Assembly (NCBI GenBank): GCA_016081115.2
Contig: CM071928.1
Location: 57,481,950 to 57,545,949 of the forward strand
DNA length: 64,000 nt
Source of the DNA: Rehmannia glutinosa
Lineage: Eukaryota > Streptophyta > Magnoliopsida > Lamiales > Orobanchaceae
Direction of reading: 5' to 3'
Position numbers and translations under genes: made by a program. The notes under the pieces are model-generated. The model was not told where the DNA came from. It saw nothing but the letters and a program-made list of their open reading frames with translations, and ran no database searches. How positions within the stretch are numbered: the first letter of the stretch is position 1; each line of letters begins with the position of its first letter. Positions 11,598 to 23,735 of this stretch are shown piece after piece.

Positions 11598-12655
11598 ATA
11601 ATACACACGGTCGTGTATTTTGCGCCGGCGGTTTTCCTAATTTCGTCGGGGACTCTACCGATGATCTCTCAAAACATCTATAAAAGGAAGACCAAGCCGT
11701 ACACTTCAAAGGATGAATTTTATATTTGGAAACACACAATTTTACATACTTTTGAGAGGAAAATGCAATTCAACAAAGAACGACACAAGACCTTCCGCAT
11801 CTACGAAAGCACAAGAGTTCAAGACTTTGAAGAATGATCCATCCTAACAAGACGGGTTCTATCCTCTTAGTTTAAATCTCTTGTTTGTATTTAATTCAAT
11901 GTCAACTAATTTGATTTCAAGTTTGTCTATGAATTTGTTGTCAAATAGGTTAGGCTAAAACTTTTTGATCCCAGAGTATAATCAAAATTGTGGATTCATG
12001 TTAGTTTTTAATTTGATTGTTTTTCTTAATTGGTTTCTTGTGTTCTATTTATGAATTGGTGCTTGTTTCATGTAGATTATATGATCAATAATTTGCATGT
12101 CAAATTTGTTTGTTTATAATTCGGGATATGAGTTCTAACTTACAAAAAATGAATTCATAACATAAACGAGTATAAGTCGGAGACTTATAACTGTTGTAGG
12201 GGAGTACATCAATTCTAAGATCTTTTGGGAATTGATATTAATTGTTGAGTAGAGATACTAGCAATTGATATTAATCAACCGTTTATTTACTTTGGGAAGA
12301 GGAATAAACTAGTTTAGGAATTGAACCCATTGATACCACGTAAACTGGTTTTGATAAAATATTAATTGGAATTAATATTGATGAAGCATGTTGAGATTAT
12401 GTTCCAAGGGTTGCTATCGTATTTTTGAAAATGGTGGAGTTCGGTTCTTTAATAATTTTATATATTTTATTTGAACATAGATTTGGTTTAGAAAAATAAA
12501 CGCTTTGACTTTCGATCGCTTCAATAAAATTGAAATATGATATTTATTATATTATATGTGTTTCGTATTCAATCCCGGGAATACGAACTTGCTCACCGCT
12601 ATCTGTTAGCTACATTGTACCTTTGGCGAGTTTAGTGAAAAGATTTTCACGATCA
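11598..12655 (+). mobile_element. 3' part of the Athila-like 3' LTR
   Basis: This continues the LTR begun at 1811-2243 and parallels 5735-6708 plus 11501-11597 of the solo LTR: CTATAAAAGG at ~11671, the AAATCTCTTGTTTGTA block at ~11875, and the terminal TTCACGATCA ending at 12655. The inner ATAAT at 11598 is the target duplication of the solo LTR. What follows 12655 is the DNA into which the Athila-like element inserted. Confidence 0.75.
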
Positions 12656-13451
12656 TCTCTCTCCCTAAATGTAGGCCTAATGATGATTTACATGGGTTGA
12701 GTACCCAAAATTCTCCGCTAACTAGAAAAAGGTGTCGATAGGTGGTTTGAAGGAGAAATCGGTGGGCATTAAATGTTTTAAGGCATTTAATCTTGGTGTG
12801 CATTATGAAAAATACGAGCATTTAATGAGATATGACATGGCTTTAACCTTCGGTCGAATCGAGAGCTCGATTCTTGGCCCCCGCCACCTTTGCGGTGAGT
12901 ATTTGGGATTGATTTTTGGGGGATTGGGCCTCGAGTCATATGCTAAAATGGGCCATTTACCCTTGTTTTGATACACATCAAACCAAGTATAACAATAGGC
13001 CCCCAATCCCGAGTTGTCAAGTCGCGAGATAATGACGCTTAGGGTTGCCATTGAAATGCCAAAAATGGTCATTCTCCCTTCCGCACGGGTTTTTGTAACC
13101 TTTGAAATTAGCCATTGATTGAAGTTGCCGGACGATCGTCTCTTCATTTAATGATAGTGATGTGAGGCATAGATTTTGAAGTTGTCGACAATGCATCTCT
13201 TCATTTAACCGTGGTGTTTTTTCGACGCTAGCCTACGTGGCATTTATGATTAGCCGCAACTTTAGGGTTTTGCGCCCTTTCTTAATGATTTTGTCTTTTG
13301 AAATACAGAGTTTCTAAGTTTATAAATACTCCAATCCTACAAAAGGTGAGGAATTTTTGCAAGCTTGTTTTGAACTTGGGCGCATAGTCGTTTCCAAGCA
13401 TCAAAGTTTTGTGTAGGTAATCTTCCTTCTTTTTGTTTCTTTGTCACCCTT
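12656..13451 (+). mobile_element. Left LTR-like/leader part of a large retroelement unit
   Basis: 12656-12815 recurs in direct orientation at 39957-40112 (shared blocks TAGGCCTAATGAT and GTTGAGTACCCAAA), so these look like the two LTR copies of one long element. A TATA-like TATAAATACTCC occurs at ~13320, and the ORF starts at 13452. The Athila-like element appears to have inserted into this LTR, so its true left end probably lies before position 1. No primer-binding site was recognised. Confidence 0.45.
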
Positions 13452-13941
13452 ATGGATTCTTTGATTACGCGGGAAATTGTCGAGACCTATGAAGAGATAA
13501 TTTGGTGGGTTTTACAAGGTTGCAGTCGAGGATGTTGCGGAGTGGTTATATAGAGATGATTAGGACATGGTCGTAGAATTTGATTCCTCTGTGATGGTTC
13601 AACAGGTGACTGTGGTTGTCCCACCTAGGACTTCTGGGGGTATAGGTCCATCCGGCCGCAACCCCTGAGAGTTATTGATCGTCCCCTAATAAGACCTCAA
13701 GTCGCATACCGAATGAGGTGTCAAATTGGACTAATCAATGCACTATGGCAGAATTGACTACGTGTAGGGCATTGAAAATCCCTTAGAGCATGAATTTATG
13801 GATTCATGATCATGTAAAGAAGCCTCACTATCTTCTTGAGGGTTGTATAGCGGTTAGTGTTCATCACTTGAAGTCAAGTCTCAGATTCCCGATGTCTTAT
13901 GTCATAGCTCAGTATTTGGACTATTGGAGATTGGATCCAGC
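13452..13941 (+). pseudogene. Retroelement-associated protein, N-terminal part (putative gypsy-type transposon domain)
   Basis: The ATG at 13452 begins MDSLITREIVETYEE and stops at a TAG near 13550; further recognisable coding sequence is in another frame. The segment 13790-13941 reads ...LRFPMSYVIAQYLDYWRLDP, resembling the P-x-F...Y..L.P core of plant proteins annotated as putative gypsy-type transposon (PF04195-like, from memory). The reading is cut at 13941 by a hAT insertion and resumes at 37014. Domain function is unknown; in other plants such ORFs occupy large non-autonomous or Tat-type elements. Confidence 0.5.
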
Positions 13942-14406
13942 TAGGCCTGTCCACGATCCAGGAACCGCTGGTTTCGGCTCCAAAAAATATGGAACTGGAA
14001 TCAGAACCTTGAACAGGCGATTCCAAGACGGTTCTGGAATTCCAGTTCTAGAATCGAAACCATGGAACCGACTGTTCCATTTCAGATTCTGAAGCGTGGA
14101 ACAATCTTTTTTTCTTTTTTTTCTTTTTTTTTAAAAAATAAATCTAATATTTTTTTATTTAAATCTAACACAATATAACTCAATACCTAAATTAGAATTT
14201 ATCTTAGATTATTTGAAGACTTTAAATTAAATAGAACAAAAAAAGGAAAAAAAATGGGCTTGAACTTAATTTTAATAATTAATATTAAGTTGTCTATGTA
14301 TCCTCTTAGGGTATAGAGGAATCAAAGCCCACGTAGTTCGCTTTTTTCCCTTATTACCTTTTGGGAGTGGTGTGGCTCAATCACTCCCGTTGTTGCTCCC
14401 GCCATG

Positions 14407-14627
14407 GGCGTTGTTCATTCTATGTCAAAGTCATCATTGAGATCCAATTGAGCTTCCATTCCTTGTGTTTATTTTTCCGCTCTATTCCAATCGGCCAACA
14501 ATCATTGAGCTTCTAAGTTGTCCGGATGCAAACATGACCTTTGCTCGTCCAACATGTTCCCACTGAAACTAAAAGCTTGCTCCACCGCCACGGTTGAAAT
14601 GGGAATCTCCTTGGCTATGATCAAAAG
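14407..14627 (-). pseudogene. hAT transposase C-terminal dimerisation domain, distal part
   Basis: Read on the minus strand: IAKEIPISTVAVEQAFSFSG followed by NMLDEQRSCLHPDNLEAQ, the signature of the hAT C-terminal dimerisation region (A..IL.IP.STVA.E.AFS.....LD..R..L.P...EAL). A stop follows in LEAQ*LLADWNRAEK. The coding frame is broken at 14627 by the Copia LTR and continues at 36181. Confidence 0.88.
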
Positions 14628-15222
14628 TGTTAGGAAATTTATTTGATAGATTTTGATGATACCATGTAAAACTTAAACTAGGAAGTTGGCACCCCATTTT
14701 CCTTGTAATTTGTATTATAATAGATAAGGATGGAAAAGCTGAGTCAAGTCAGCTATGTCAAAGATTATAAGAAGTCAACTGCGAACTAAGTGAAGACTCT
14801 GTTGTGTGTTAGCCGAGTAAGGCCATGAAGAAAGTCGAGGACTCGATCAAGGAGAGTCGGTGAGGAAGGCGTGAGAAGTGTCGGTCAAGTCAACTCAAGA
14901 AGCCAAGTCTAGAAGAAGTGACAGTTGAGTCAATCCCATGATTGGAGCATACTCAAGTCACCTAGGGTAAAGGTAGCAGTCTAGTCAAGACAACTGACTT
15001 AGATCTGTTGATTAAAGTCAAGAATATTACTCCATTTAGTAATATGACAACCTTCCAGGTCTAAAAGTGTTTGGCCCAGAATTGTGCAAAAGGAATAAGC
15101 CAATTGGGAAACACTGCACCTTGTGTCAGACACCTGCAATGTTGGAATGCCGTTTAATATGAGGAAGGATCAACATCACCAAGGTGTAGACCAAGAAAAG
15201 ACAAGCCAACGAACACAAAGTA

Positions 15223-15280
15223 ACATTTGAAATTAGCCTATCTCTTCAACGGGCAAAATTTCAAATGTGCACTATAAAAG
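15223..15280 (+). promoter_or_regulatory. LTR promoter module: inverted repeat, TCTCTTCAACGG box, TATA
   Basis: ACATTTGAAATT (15223-15234) and AATTTCAAATGT (15257-15268) are perfect 12-bp inverted arms around CTATCTCTTCAACGGGC. TATAAAAG follows at 15273. The same arrangement occurs in all five LTRs of this family in the window. Confidence 0.7.
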
Positions 15281-16052
15281 ACTCGAGAAAGCTATAGAGA
15301 AGATGTGACTTTGATAACCTGGACCACGAACGAACAAGCAATATTCAAGCAAGCAACCGCAAATATTCTCATAGCAATTCAAGCAATTCCTCAAGCCTTA
15401 AACTCGAAGAAACTTGATCCAACACAAGTTGTGAAGGAGAGATAACTTCAACCGAGTTGAAGCGGAAACTTTTGAAGAATCAAAGGGGTCTAGTTTCAGG
15501 TAAGGATTGTAGAGGTTCAAGGTTGAACCATTATCAAGTTTATTGGAGAGCTTCATGATCAAATCCAAGAACTTGAGAAGTGAGTCAAGATAGTAGCAAA
15601 TGTTGCCCTATGAAGAAGCCGAGTCGCAAGAGAAACAATTTGTGTGATCAAGGTCGTCTCCCATCGATAATCGCTTGTAAACCGATTTGTTACATAGTGG
15701 ATTCCTCCAGAGTTGGAGAAGAGAGGATTAGAAGAATTACCCCATCTTCGAACATCTATAAAATATTTGTGTCATTTACTTTCAAAGCAAATTTACATTC
15801 CCGCATATTTACTTATATCTCGGTGTTAGTTTATATTTGTTATCCAAGCGATAATTAACAAAGTGCTAAAAACTAAGTGTTTAAAACCAGACTTAAATTA
15901 AATCAAAGGGTGTTAAGTCTTTCATTGTTAAAAACCAAATCAGCAAAGTTAAGTATTTGGCTTAAGCAAAATGAGTTATACTATCAACATCTCTATCGAG
16001 TTTGTTGAGTGGGTAACTTAGTGAATAGCCAACTTAGTTGTCCCCAAGGATT

Positions 16053-17623
16053 TGTAGGTCCCAAGGGTGTAAGTAAGGTTTAGAAGGGGGTTGAATAAAC
16101 CTTACCAACTTTTCGATTTTAGTCCTTTTAAAAATATTACGAGTTAATACACGGCTAAATCATTGAGGGACACTAAGTTAGTTAATCAAACAGAGTTAGC
16201 CACTCAACGATTCGATAGATTTGTTGATAGAATAACTCAGTTGTTTAGTCTAAACCTTAACTTGGATGTGATGAGTTTTTTTGGAAGACTTAACACCCTT
16301 GAATTTTATTTAACTTTGTTTTAACACTTGATTTTAGCACATAGTTATTTATCGGTTGGATAGCAAATTATCAAAGCAAATATGAAATGAGTATGCGAGA
16401 GATGTAAATATCTTTGAAATGTAAATGACACAAGTGATTTTTATAGAGGTTCGAAGATGGGGTAATTCTTCTAATCCTCTCTTCTCCAACTCCTGGAGGA
16501 ATCCACTAAGTAATGATCGATTCACAAAGTGGTTATCACTCAGAGACAAGTCTTGATCACGTAGTCGACTTGCTCTTTAGACGTCCGGAGATGCCTTGGT
16601 CACACGGTTGGCTTCTCGTCCGACTCGAACTTCTTCACAGGCGATTTGCCTTGCTACTTGACTCACTTTCTCAAGCTTCTTGTATTTGATCACGAATCTC
16701 TCCAATAACTTGAGATTGGTTCGACCTTGAACCTTCCTACGATCCTCCTTGGAAAGTAGACCCCTTTTGATTCTTCAAAAGTTTTCTCTTCAAAAGTTTG
16801 AAGTTGTCTTTCCTTCACAGCGTTGTGTTGGATCGATTTCCTTCGAGATTTAGGCTTGAGGATTTTGCTTGAATATCTTGAGATTATTTTGTAGGTTCTG
16901 ATTTGAAAAATGCTTGTTTGTTCGTGGTTGATGTAGTCAAGGTAACCCTTTCTCAATGAAATTCCTCGGCCTTTTATAGTGAACTTTCAAAAGTCCGTTG
17001 AAGAGATAGGCCGATTTTCAAAAATCACTTGTGTTTGTTGGCTTGTCTTTTCTTGGTCTTCAATCTTGAGATGTAGACCTTTCCTCGTATTAAATAAATG
17101 TCAGTTTTTCGAGGTTCGACACGAGGTGCGAGTCTTCCCATTGGTTTATGCCTTTTGCACGCTTCGGGGATCGAGCACTTTAAGACATGGCAAAGCATGG
17201 AAGTGTTACTTATTTAAGTAATGTTCTTGACTGCGGCAACGGATTCTTTTGATTAACTCCTCTTTGCGTACCGCTTTTCCCCAGGTGACTTGAAATCGCT
17301 CTAATGATTGAAAGACTCGTTTGTCACTTCAACTTGTGACATGGCTTCTTGGGTTGATTTAATCGACTCTTCACACACAATTGTCCCTCGGTTGTTACGT
17401 CTTGATCGAGTCCTCGATCTTCTATCTTGGCCATACTCAACCTGTTCTCACGTGAGTCTTCACTTCACTTCTTCGATTGACTTCTTGTATTTCTAGGCAT
17501 AGCTTACTTGATTCACTCATTCAGCCCTATCTATTACAATGAGAATTACAAGGAAAATGGGGTGCCAACATTCTAATCTAAGTTTTACATGGCATTCATC
17601 AAAATCTACAAAATAATTTAACA
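16053..17623 (-). mobile_element. Inverted solo LTR of a related Copia copy, nested in the left LTR
   Basis: Read on the minus strand this is a complete LTR of about 1.57 kb, from TGTTAAATTATTTTG to ...GGGACCTACA. CAAGGA lies just outside on both sides (16045-16050 and 17625-17630), two bases from the canonical left end and one from the right. Compared with the right LTR of the host element (CCCCCAAGGACACAT at 36053), the flanks join cleanly, confirming insertion. It is diverged from its host LTR. Confidence 0.82.
16971..17015 (-). promoter_or_regulatory. LTR promoter module in the inverted solo LTR
   Basis: On the minus strand: TCTCTTCAACGG (16995-17006) followed by CTATAAAAGG (16971-16980). 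The flanking arms are degenerate here, whereas the central box and TATA are kept. Confidence 0.6.
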
Positions 17624-17870
17624 ACAAGGACACATCTGTTTGAGTCAACTCGGTGAATATTTTAAAAGGACTAAAATCGAAATTTTGGTAAGGTTTATTC
17701 AACCCCTTCTAAACCTTACATCACATCTCTTGGGACCTACAAGTGGTATCGAGCGAGTTGGTTCTTTGAGCCTTCCGCATCAGTTCTTGAACTAGATCTC
17801 TATCTTTTCAAAAAAATTAAACACTTGGGTTTCAAAGTCTTTTATTCTTTTTTTGAGCAAAGTTATTATC

Positions 17871-20120
17871 ATGGAAGCAAATCTAACACGCATTTCTATG
17901 TTTAATATTGAAGAATTTGATGATTGGAAAATACGCATGCGAGGCTCATCTATCCGCATTACATGATGAAATGTGGCTTGTGATAGAGGATGGGCCACCG
18001 CAAATACTCAAAGTCAACACAAATTTGTGCGAAGAAGAGTACGGCAGAAGGAGAAGAAGTTGTTCTTTGAGCAAGACCCGGTCATGGTTGAAAAACCAAG
18101 GATCGAGTGGACAAATGAGGATAGAAAAAGATACAACCTGGACAATGTGGCCAAGGATATTCTCTACAAGACGTTGGATAAAGCAATGTTCAACAAAGTC
18201 AAATCTTGCAAATCAGCAAAAGAGATTTGGGAAAAGCTAACCTTAATTTGTGAAGGATCAGAGCAAACTAAGGAAAATAAATTAACTGTTGATGTTCAAA
18301 AATTTGAAATTTTAAAATACTTGCAGGTAAAACTCGGGATCAGCTGGATGCCAGATTTACTAAGATTACAAATGAGCTTTCAGCTCTTGGGAAAGAATAT
18401 ACACAGAAGGAAATGTGTATGAAGATCTTAAGAAGCCTCACATTTGAATGGGGAAATGAAGGTCATGGCCCCGAGACATTCAACGGACCTCTCAAGAACA
18501 TCTAACAATGAGCTATCTCGGACCTCAAAGCCTATGAGTTTGAGCCGAGAAGGAAAGAGCAAGAGGAAACAATTGTACCCAAGACAGTGCATTGATGGCG
18601 GTGGAGGGAAAAGAGCGAGCAAAAGAAGCCATAGACCAAGAGGGAGATTGCCCCGATGGTTAAAAGATTCAACAAGTTTTTTAACAAGAAGCGCAAAATG
18701 AATAAAGGTGAAACCTCCGAAGACATTCAAGACCCTCCAAAGCAAGGGAAGATAGGCCACCCAAGAGAGCCGAGCATCAAAGAGCGATAATCAAAGAACA
18801 TACAAAGTCAACAGAGAGCCGAGAACTGTGTTGGAATTGCGGACAACCAGGACATATTTTGTTGATTGTTCCTATCCACCGTCAACAAGTACATAAATGA
18901 AGAAGAAAGAAAAGTCTTGAGGGGAAAGAAGACAAGAAAAGAAGAAAGCCAAGTTGGCTCACGAGACTGCTTGAGCGACCCAAGAGCAAAGAGGCGCAGA
19001 CTCGAGATAATAGTGAAGCAGATTACTCAAGTGATTTTGAGGAAGAGGCTATGATCCGCCTCATGGCCAAAGGACAAGATCAAGAAGATGAGCTACATTC
19101 TAACTCATCTCATTCCGATTCAAGTGATAGTGGTTGTGATACTCACACTTCATCACCCATCGATCTTTATGATTCATTAGGCAAAATGATGAAAGATTTT
19201 GAACACATAAAATCCTCACACACCATTCAAATTGAGGAGAACGGCCCGACTTAATGGCCAAAACTCATAGCCGACAAAAGAGTCGAGTACTTTGAGTCAC
19301 ATAGGCCGATGAGAATACTAAGTCAAGGCTAAAAATGTCAAGATTATAGCGAGTTAGCTTCACACTGACGTAAAAGAGGGAAAAATATCTTAAAAACGTG
19401 ATTGCCTCATTTACAAAAGCATCCAAATCATTGGATGGACTTATTATGAGTCAAAAAGAATGTGGAGATAAGACGGGCATAGGATTTAATTCCTTTGTGC
19501 ATAGTCAAACTCAAGAGTGATTTTGGAGAAAGGATCTTCAAGTAATGAAGCATTCCAAAAACCCAAAATACCAAATGTTGCACCCACATCAATTTCAAAG
19601 CACAATCACAAACATACGGCCTTGGATATAAAGGAAAGGAAAATGACCGAGTTGAGTAAGTGAAAGGGCGGTGAGAAGAAATCGATTGAGTCCTCAAAGC
19701 AAACTCCAAACAGAAAATACTCTGTAAAAAAGCAAACAGAGCTACCCAAAACCCCAGAAATTTCATTAGAGAAATAATTATAATGGGAATGGTAGAAACT
19801 ATCCAAACTATGTTGATTGGAATAATGTGAAACATCAGCAAAGACCTATGGAATATAAGCCAAAATGTAAAAGACCTAAACCTCCGCAAAGGTCATTCCA
19901 AAGACAAAAGAGCTTTTATCAGCACACATATGCACCAAAGCACTACACTCAGAAATACCACAACTACCCCAAGAAATCAATTGCTAAAACACACACAGCA
20001 GGCATAGACAAAAAGAGACGGATGTATGATCCTAAAACCCCCAAGCAATTTGCTAATGTGCACTATGATTATGGCATCGATAGATGGCAACCACTTAGAG
20101 TCGAGACCATTTTGCTATAG
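17871..20120 (+). pseudogene. Copia gag, degenerate
   Basis: The ATG at 17871 opens MEANLTRISMFNIEEFDDWK, the usual copia Gag start; the frame then shifts. LSALHDEMWLVIEDGPPQIL and EWTNEDRKRYNLDNVAKDIL followed by AKEIWEKLTLICEGSEQT are the SIRE-type Gag core that assembles the particle. The zinc knuckle CWNCGQPGHI begins at 18828; its last Cys is shifted out of frame. A basic stretch at 19827-20120 (KRPKPPQRSFQRQKSFYQH) precedes the protease. Numerous stops and frameshifts are present. Confidence 0.8.
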
Positions 20121-20199
20121 GTTGGTTGGACAATCTTATAGCACTAACCCCTCGGGACCGGACAAGTATGGGTACCTAAAAAAAAACCGATTTCCTTGA

Positions 20200-23100
20200 T
20201 TGTAGGTTCAAGGATAAGCCGAGTGCCAAGGAACCTGGTACATGGATAGTGGTTGTTCCGGACATATGACATGAAACAAGAAAAACCTATCAAGATTCAA
20301 GGAGAGTAGAGGAGCAAAAGTATTTGCGGAAATGAAGCTCCCAGGAGATCAAAGACACGGGATCCATCAAGAAAAATGGATTGGAAATCACGGATGTTGC
20401 TTATGTTGAAGGCCTCAACTTCAACTTATTGCGATCGGCCAACTCGTGACAAAGGCTATAATGTAGGATTCAACATGGGAGTATGCCACATCAAAGATCT
20501 GAATCCAATTCAACATGGGTCAAGGAAAAAGAATATATATGTGGTAGATTGGTCTCTTTGCTAAGCCAAGCACATGTTTGCTAGCAAAGAGCTGTGAGAA
20601 TCAAGTTGGTTGTGGCACAAGAAGTCGAGTCATCTTAACTTCAAGACAATCAACAAGCTTGCACGGAGTCATCTCGTAGAAAGATTGTCGGACTCGGTGT
20701 ACAAGAAAAAAGTGTATGTGATGCATGCCGGATGGAAAGCAAATCAAATCATCATTCAAGGATAAGCTAAGTCCTTCTTCAACAAGGATATTACATCGTT
20801 GCATATGGATTTATTTGGTCGATTGAGCCACTAGCATCAATGGAAAGAAATACACCTTAGTGGTGGTGGATGATTATTCAAGATATACATGGACAATTTT
20901 CATGTGTAAAAAGAAGGAACCTTTGCGAAGTTACCTCGGTGATGAAAAGAGTTCAAAATGAGAAGAGTCAAACCATTATAAAGATAAGATCCGACGGGGA
21001 GCCTGAGTTTGTCAATGGGATAATAACTCAAGATTGTGTTGAAAATGGTATTGCTCATGATTTATCACCGCAAGGATCACGTGAGAATGGAGTAGTTGAA
21101 AGAAGAAATAAAACTCTCAAGGAAGTCGCAAGGACTATATTAGTTGAAGTTTGGATTGCCTAAGAGATTTTGGGCTAAAGCAATAAATACAACATGCTAT
21201 ACTCAAAATAGATGCATGATTAATAGGCAATTGACCAAGACTCCCTTTGAAATCTGGACAGGGAGGAAGCCAAATGTTGGATACTTCAGAATATTTGGAT
21301 GTAAATGCTTCATCCATAATAATGGCAAGGACAATTTGAAGGCTTTTGATGCCAAAGCTGATGAATATATCTTTTTGGGATACTCAGCTGAAAGTAAAGC
21401 CAATAGAGTGCTTAACAAAAGGACTATGGTCACAGAAGAGTGTATTCATGTGGTTTTTGATGAACCTAATGTGAATGGAGAAGACATTGAAAAGTTAGTT
21501 GATAAGCTGAATCAGCCAACTATGCAAACGAGTCCTTTTGTAGAAGCTGAAGTAAGAGCACTCAACCCAGATGAAGATGAGATAGCTGAATCTCAAAGAC
21601 AGCTAGAAGGTCTACAACTGAATGAAGATGAAAGAGTTGTTCAAGACAACTTAGTCATTGCAAGACTTTGAATCCAATGAGACTTACTCTAACCTCGATG
21701 TGAGATGGCCGAGAGACCATCCACCAGAGTTAGTTATTGGAGATGTTAGAGATGGCATAAGAACCAGATCAAGAGTACAGCATGAAGCTATGTTCACTTG
21801 TTTCATTTCCCAGATAGAGCCTAAAGATGTGTCTGCATTGGATGACACACATTGGATTCGAGCCATGCAAGAAGAGTTGAATCGGTTTGAAAGGAACAAA
21901 GTGTGGGAATTAGTTCAAAGGCCAACCAACCAAAATGTTATTGGTACTAAGTGGGTTTTCAGAAACAAGATGAATGAGGAAGGATCTGTTGTGAGAAACA
22001 AAGCAAGATTGGTAGCCAAAGGGTATTACCAAGAAGAAGGTATATATTTTAATGAAATATTTGCTCTGTTGCAAGATTCAAGCAATAAGGATGTTTCTTG
22101 CTTATGTTGCACACAAGAACTTCACTTTGTATATCAAATGGATGTGAAGAGTTCATTTCTAAATGGACTATTAGAGGAAGAAGTCTATGTTGAACAACCT
22201 CGAGGTTTTGAGCAGAAAACTATTGGATATAAGGTCTACAAGCTCAAGAAAGCGGATTGAAACAAGTACCAAGAGCATGGTATGATACATTGTCTCAATT
22301 TCTAATCGACAATGGATTCACCAAAGGCAAGGTTGGTAGAACACTCTTGAGAATTCAAGATGGAGAGAGCATCTTGCTTGTTCAAATATATGTGGATGAC
22401 ATCATTTTTGGTTCCACAAATAAAAAGTTGTGTGACAAGTTCTCAAACCTCATGCAAGGAAAATTTGAGATGAGCATGATGAGAGAGTGACTTTCTTCCT
22501 AGGACTTCAAGTCAAACTATTGAAGGATGGAACCTTCATAAGCCAAACCAAGTATACAGAGATTTGATGAAGAATTTTGGTATGGAAGAGAAGTCTTACG
22601 TGAAAATTCCAATGAATACATCACCAATATGGACATGGATGCGGATGGAAAAGTTGTTGACCAAAACCAGATATAGATCCCTCATTGGATCATTGCTTTA
22701 TCTAACAAAGAAACATGCCGGACATCACGTTTTGCGGTAGGTGTATGTGCAAGATTTCAATTTACACCAAACGAGAGCCACATGAATGCGGCTAAGAGAA
22801 TCCTAAGGTATTTGAAGGGATGCGAGGAAGTAGAGCTTATGGTATCCAAAGGAAGGAGGATTCAAGCTAATTGGTTACTCGGACTCGGACTATCTTTGGA
22901 TGTATAGTTGGAAGAGTACCTCGGTACATGCCAAATGCTTGAAATAGATTGGTTTCTTGGTTAAGCAAGAAACAAAATTCAATAGCAACATCCACAGTGG
23001 CAGAGTACATAGTTGTGGGCAAAATTTGTTGTGCCCAAGTCTTATGGATGAGACGGTGAGAGATTATGATATCGAAGAAAAAGAGATTCCAATTATGTGT

Positions 23101-23325
23101 GATAACACTAGTGCTATTGCAATCACTCAAAATCCGATGTGCATTCAAGAATAAAGCACATTGATGTCGGATATCATTTTATAAGAGATCATATTGAAAA
23201 GAAAGACATCACCTTGGAATACATCTCAACCGATAAGCGATTAGTGATATATTCACAAAGCCATTATGTGAATCAAGATTTGAAGAGCTTAAAAATGAGT
23301 TAGAGTTAATTGAGTTGAGTTAGGA
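20200..23325 (+). pseudogene. Copia pol (protease, integrase, reverse transcriptase, RNase H), degenerate
   Basis: Protease: WYMDSGCSGHMT (~20236, DSG active site). Integrase: WHKKSSHLNF (~20610) and CDACRM (~20720) of the HHCC zinc site; the DDE residues fall in VDDYSRYTW (~20866), IRSDGEPEFVNG (~20985) and SRENGVVERRNKTLKEVART (~21078). GKPNVGYFRIFGCKCF-like sequence is at ~21265. Reverse transcriptase: ALDDTHWIRAMQEELNRFER (~21835), QMDVKSSFLNGLLEEEVYVE (~22137) and YVDDIIFGSTN (~22390). RNase H: AKRILRYLKG (~22792) to EYISTDKRLV (~23218). The longest open parts are 21144-21671 and 21658-22260. All four enzymes are recognisable but broken by frameshifts. Confidence 0.88.
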
Positions 23326-23735
23326 AACTCGGAAGATTCAATAAGCGAGAGAAAAGAAGATGAGAAAATGGAAAAGGAGCAAGTTTCACATTTCAAAAGT
23401 GAAACCTTCGGGAAATGAAGTCATTTGAATCAAGTTAGTGAAAGTCGAGTTACTTCATGAGAAGAGAGAAGCGAGTTGAGTCACTCGGATATAAGCTGAA
23501 TCATTTATGAGCTAAGTGACAAAAACGCAGTTGTTTTAATTTGAGCGGGAATGTTTTTAAGAATGACGTCAGCGTAATAATGACTGTCAGTACAAAAGCT
23601 GCATAGTAAACCCTATGATTGGATATAAATGTTGTTACATTTAATGTGGGGAAATTAATGTGGTTTTGAAGGCTTAATCTTGGCCGTTGATTTTGATCAA
23701 CATTTTCAAAATCCGAAAACCGTCCTTTCACGTCC

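Larger units (their letters stand above)
14628..17741 (+). repeat. Left LTR of the Copia element (split)
   Basis: It aligns with 34639-36175. U3 holds an inverted repeat and TATAAAAG (15223-15280). The end GGGACCTACA (to 17741) is followed by the primer-binding site. It is interrupted at 16053-17623 by an inverted solo LTR. Confidence 0.88.

Noticed and set aside
14850..17760. Apparent systematic changes at CAG/CTG sites (for example TCAGCTGAGG against TCGGTGAGG between the two LTRs, TGGTATCGAGCG at the primer-binding site), suggesting basecalling error at methylated CHG sites
   Set aside because: Several nearby CAG/CTG sites are unchanged, and many CGG/CCG forms are simply the undecayed state. 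The pattern is not consistent enough by eye; raw reads would be needed.
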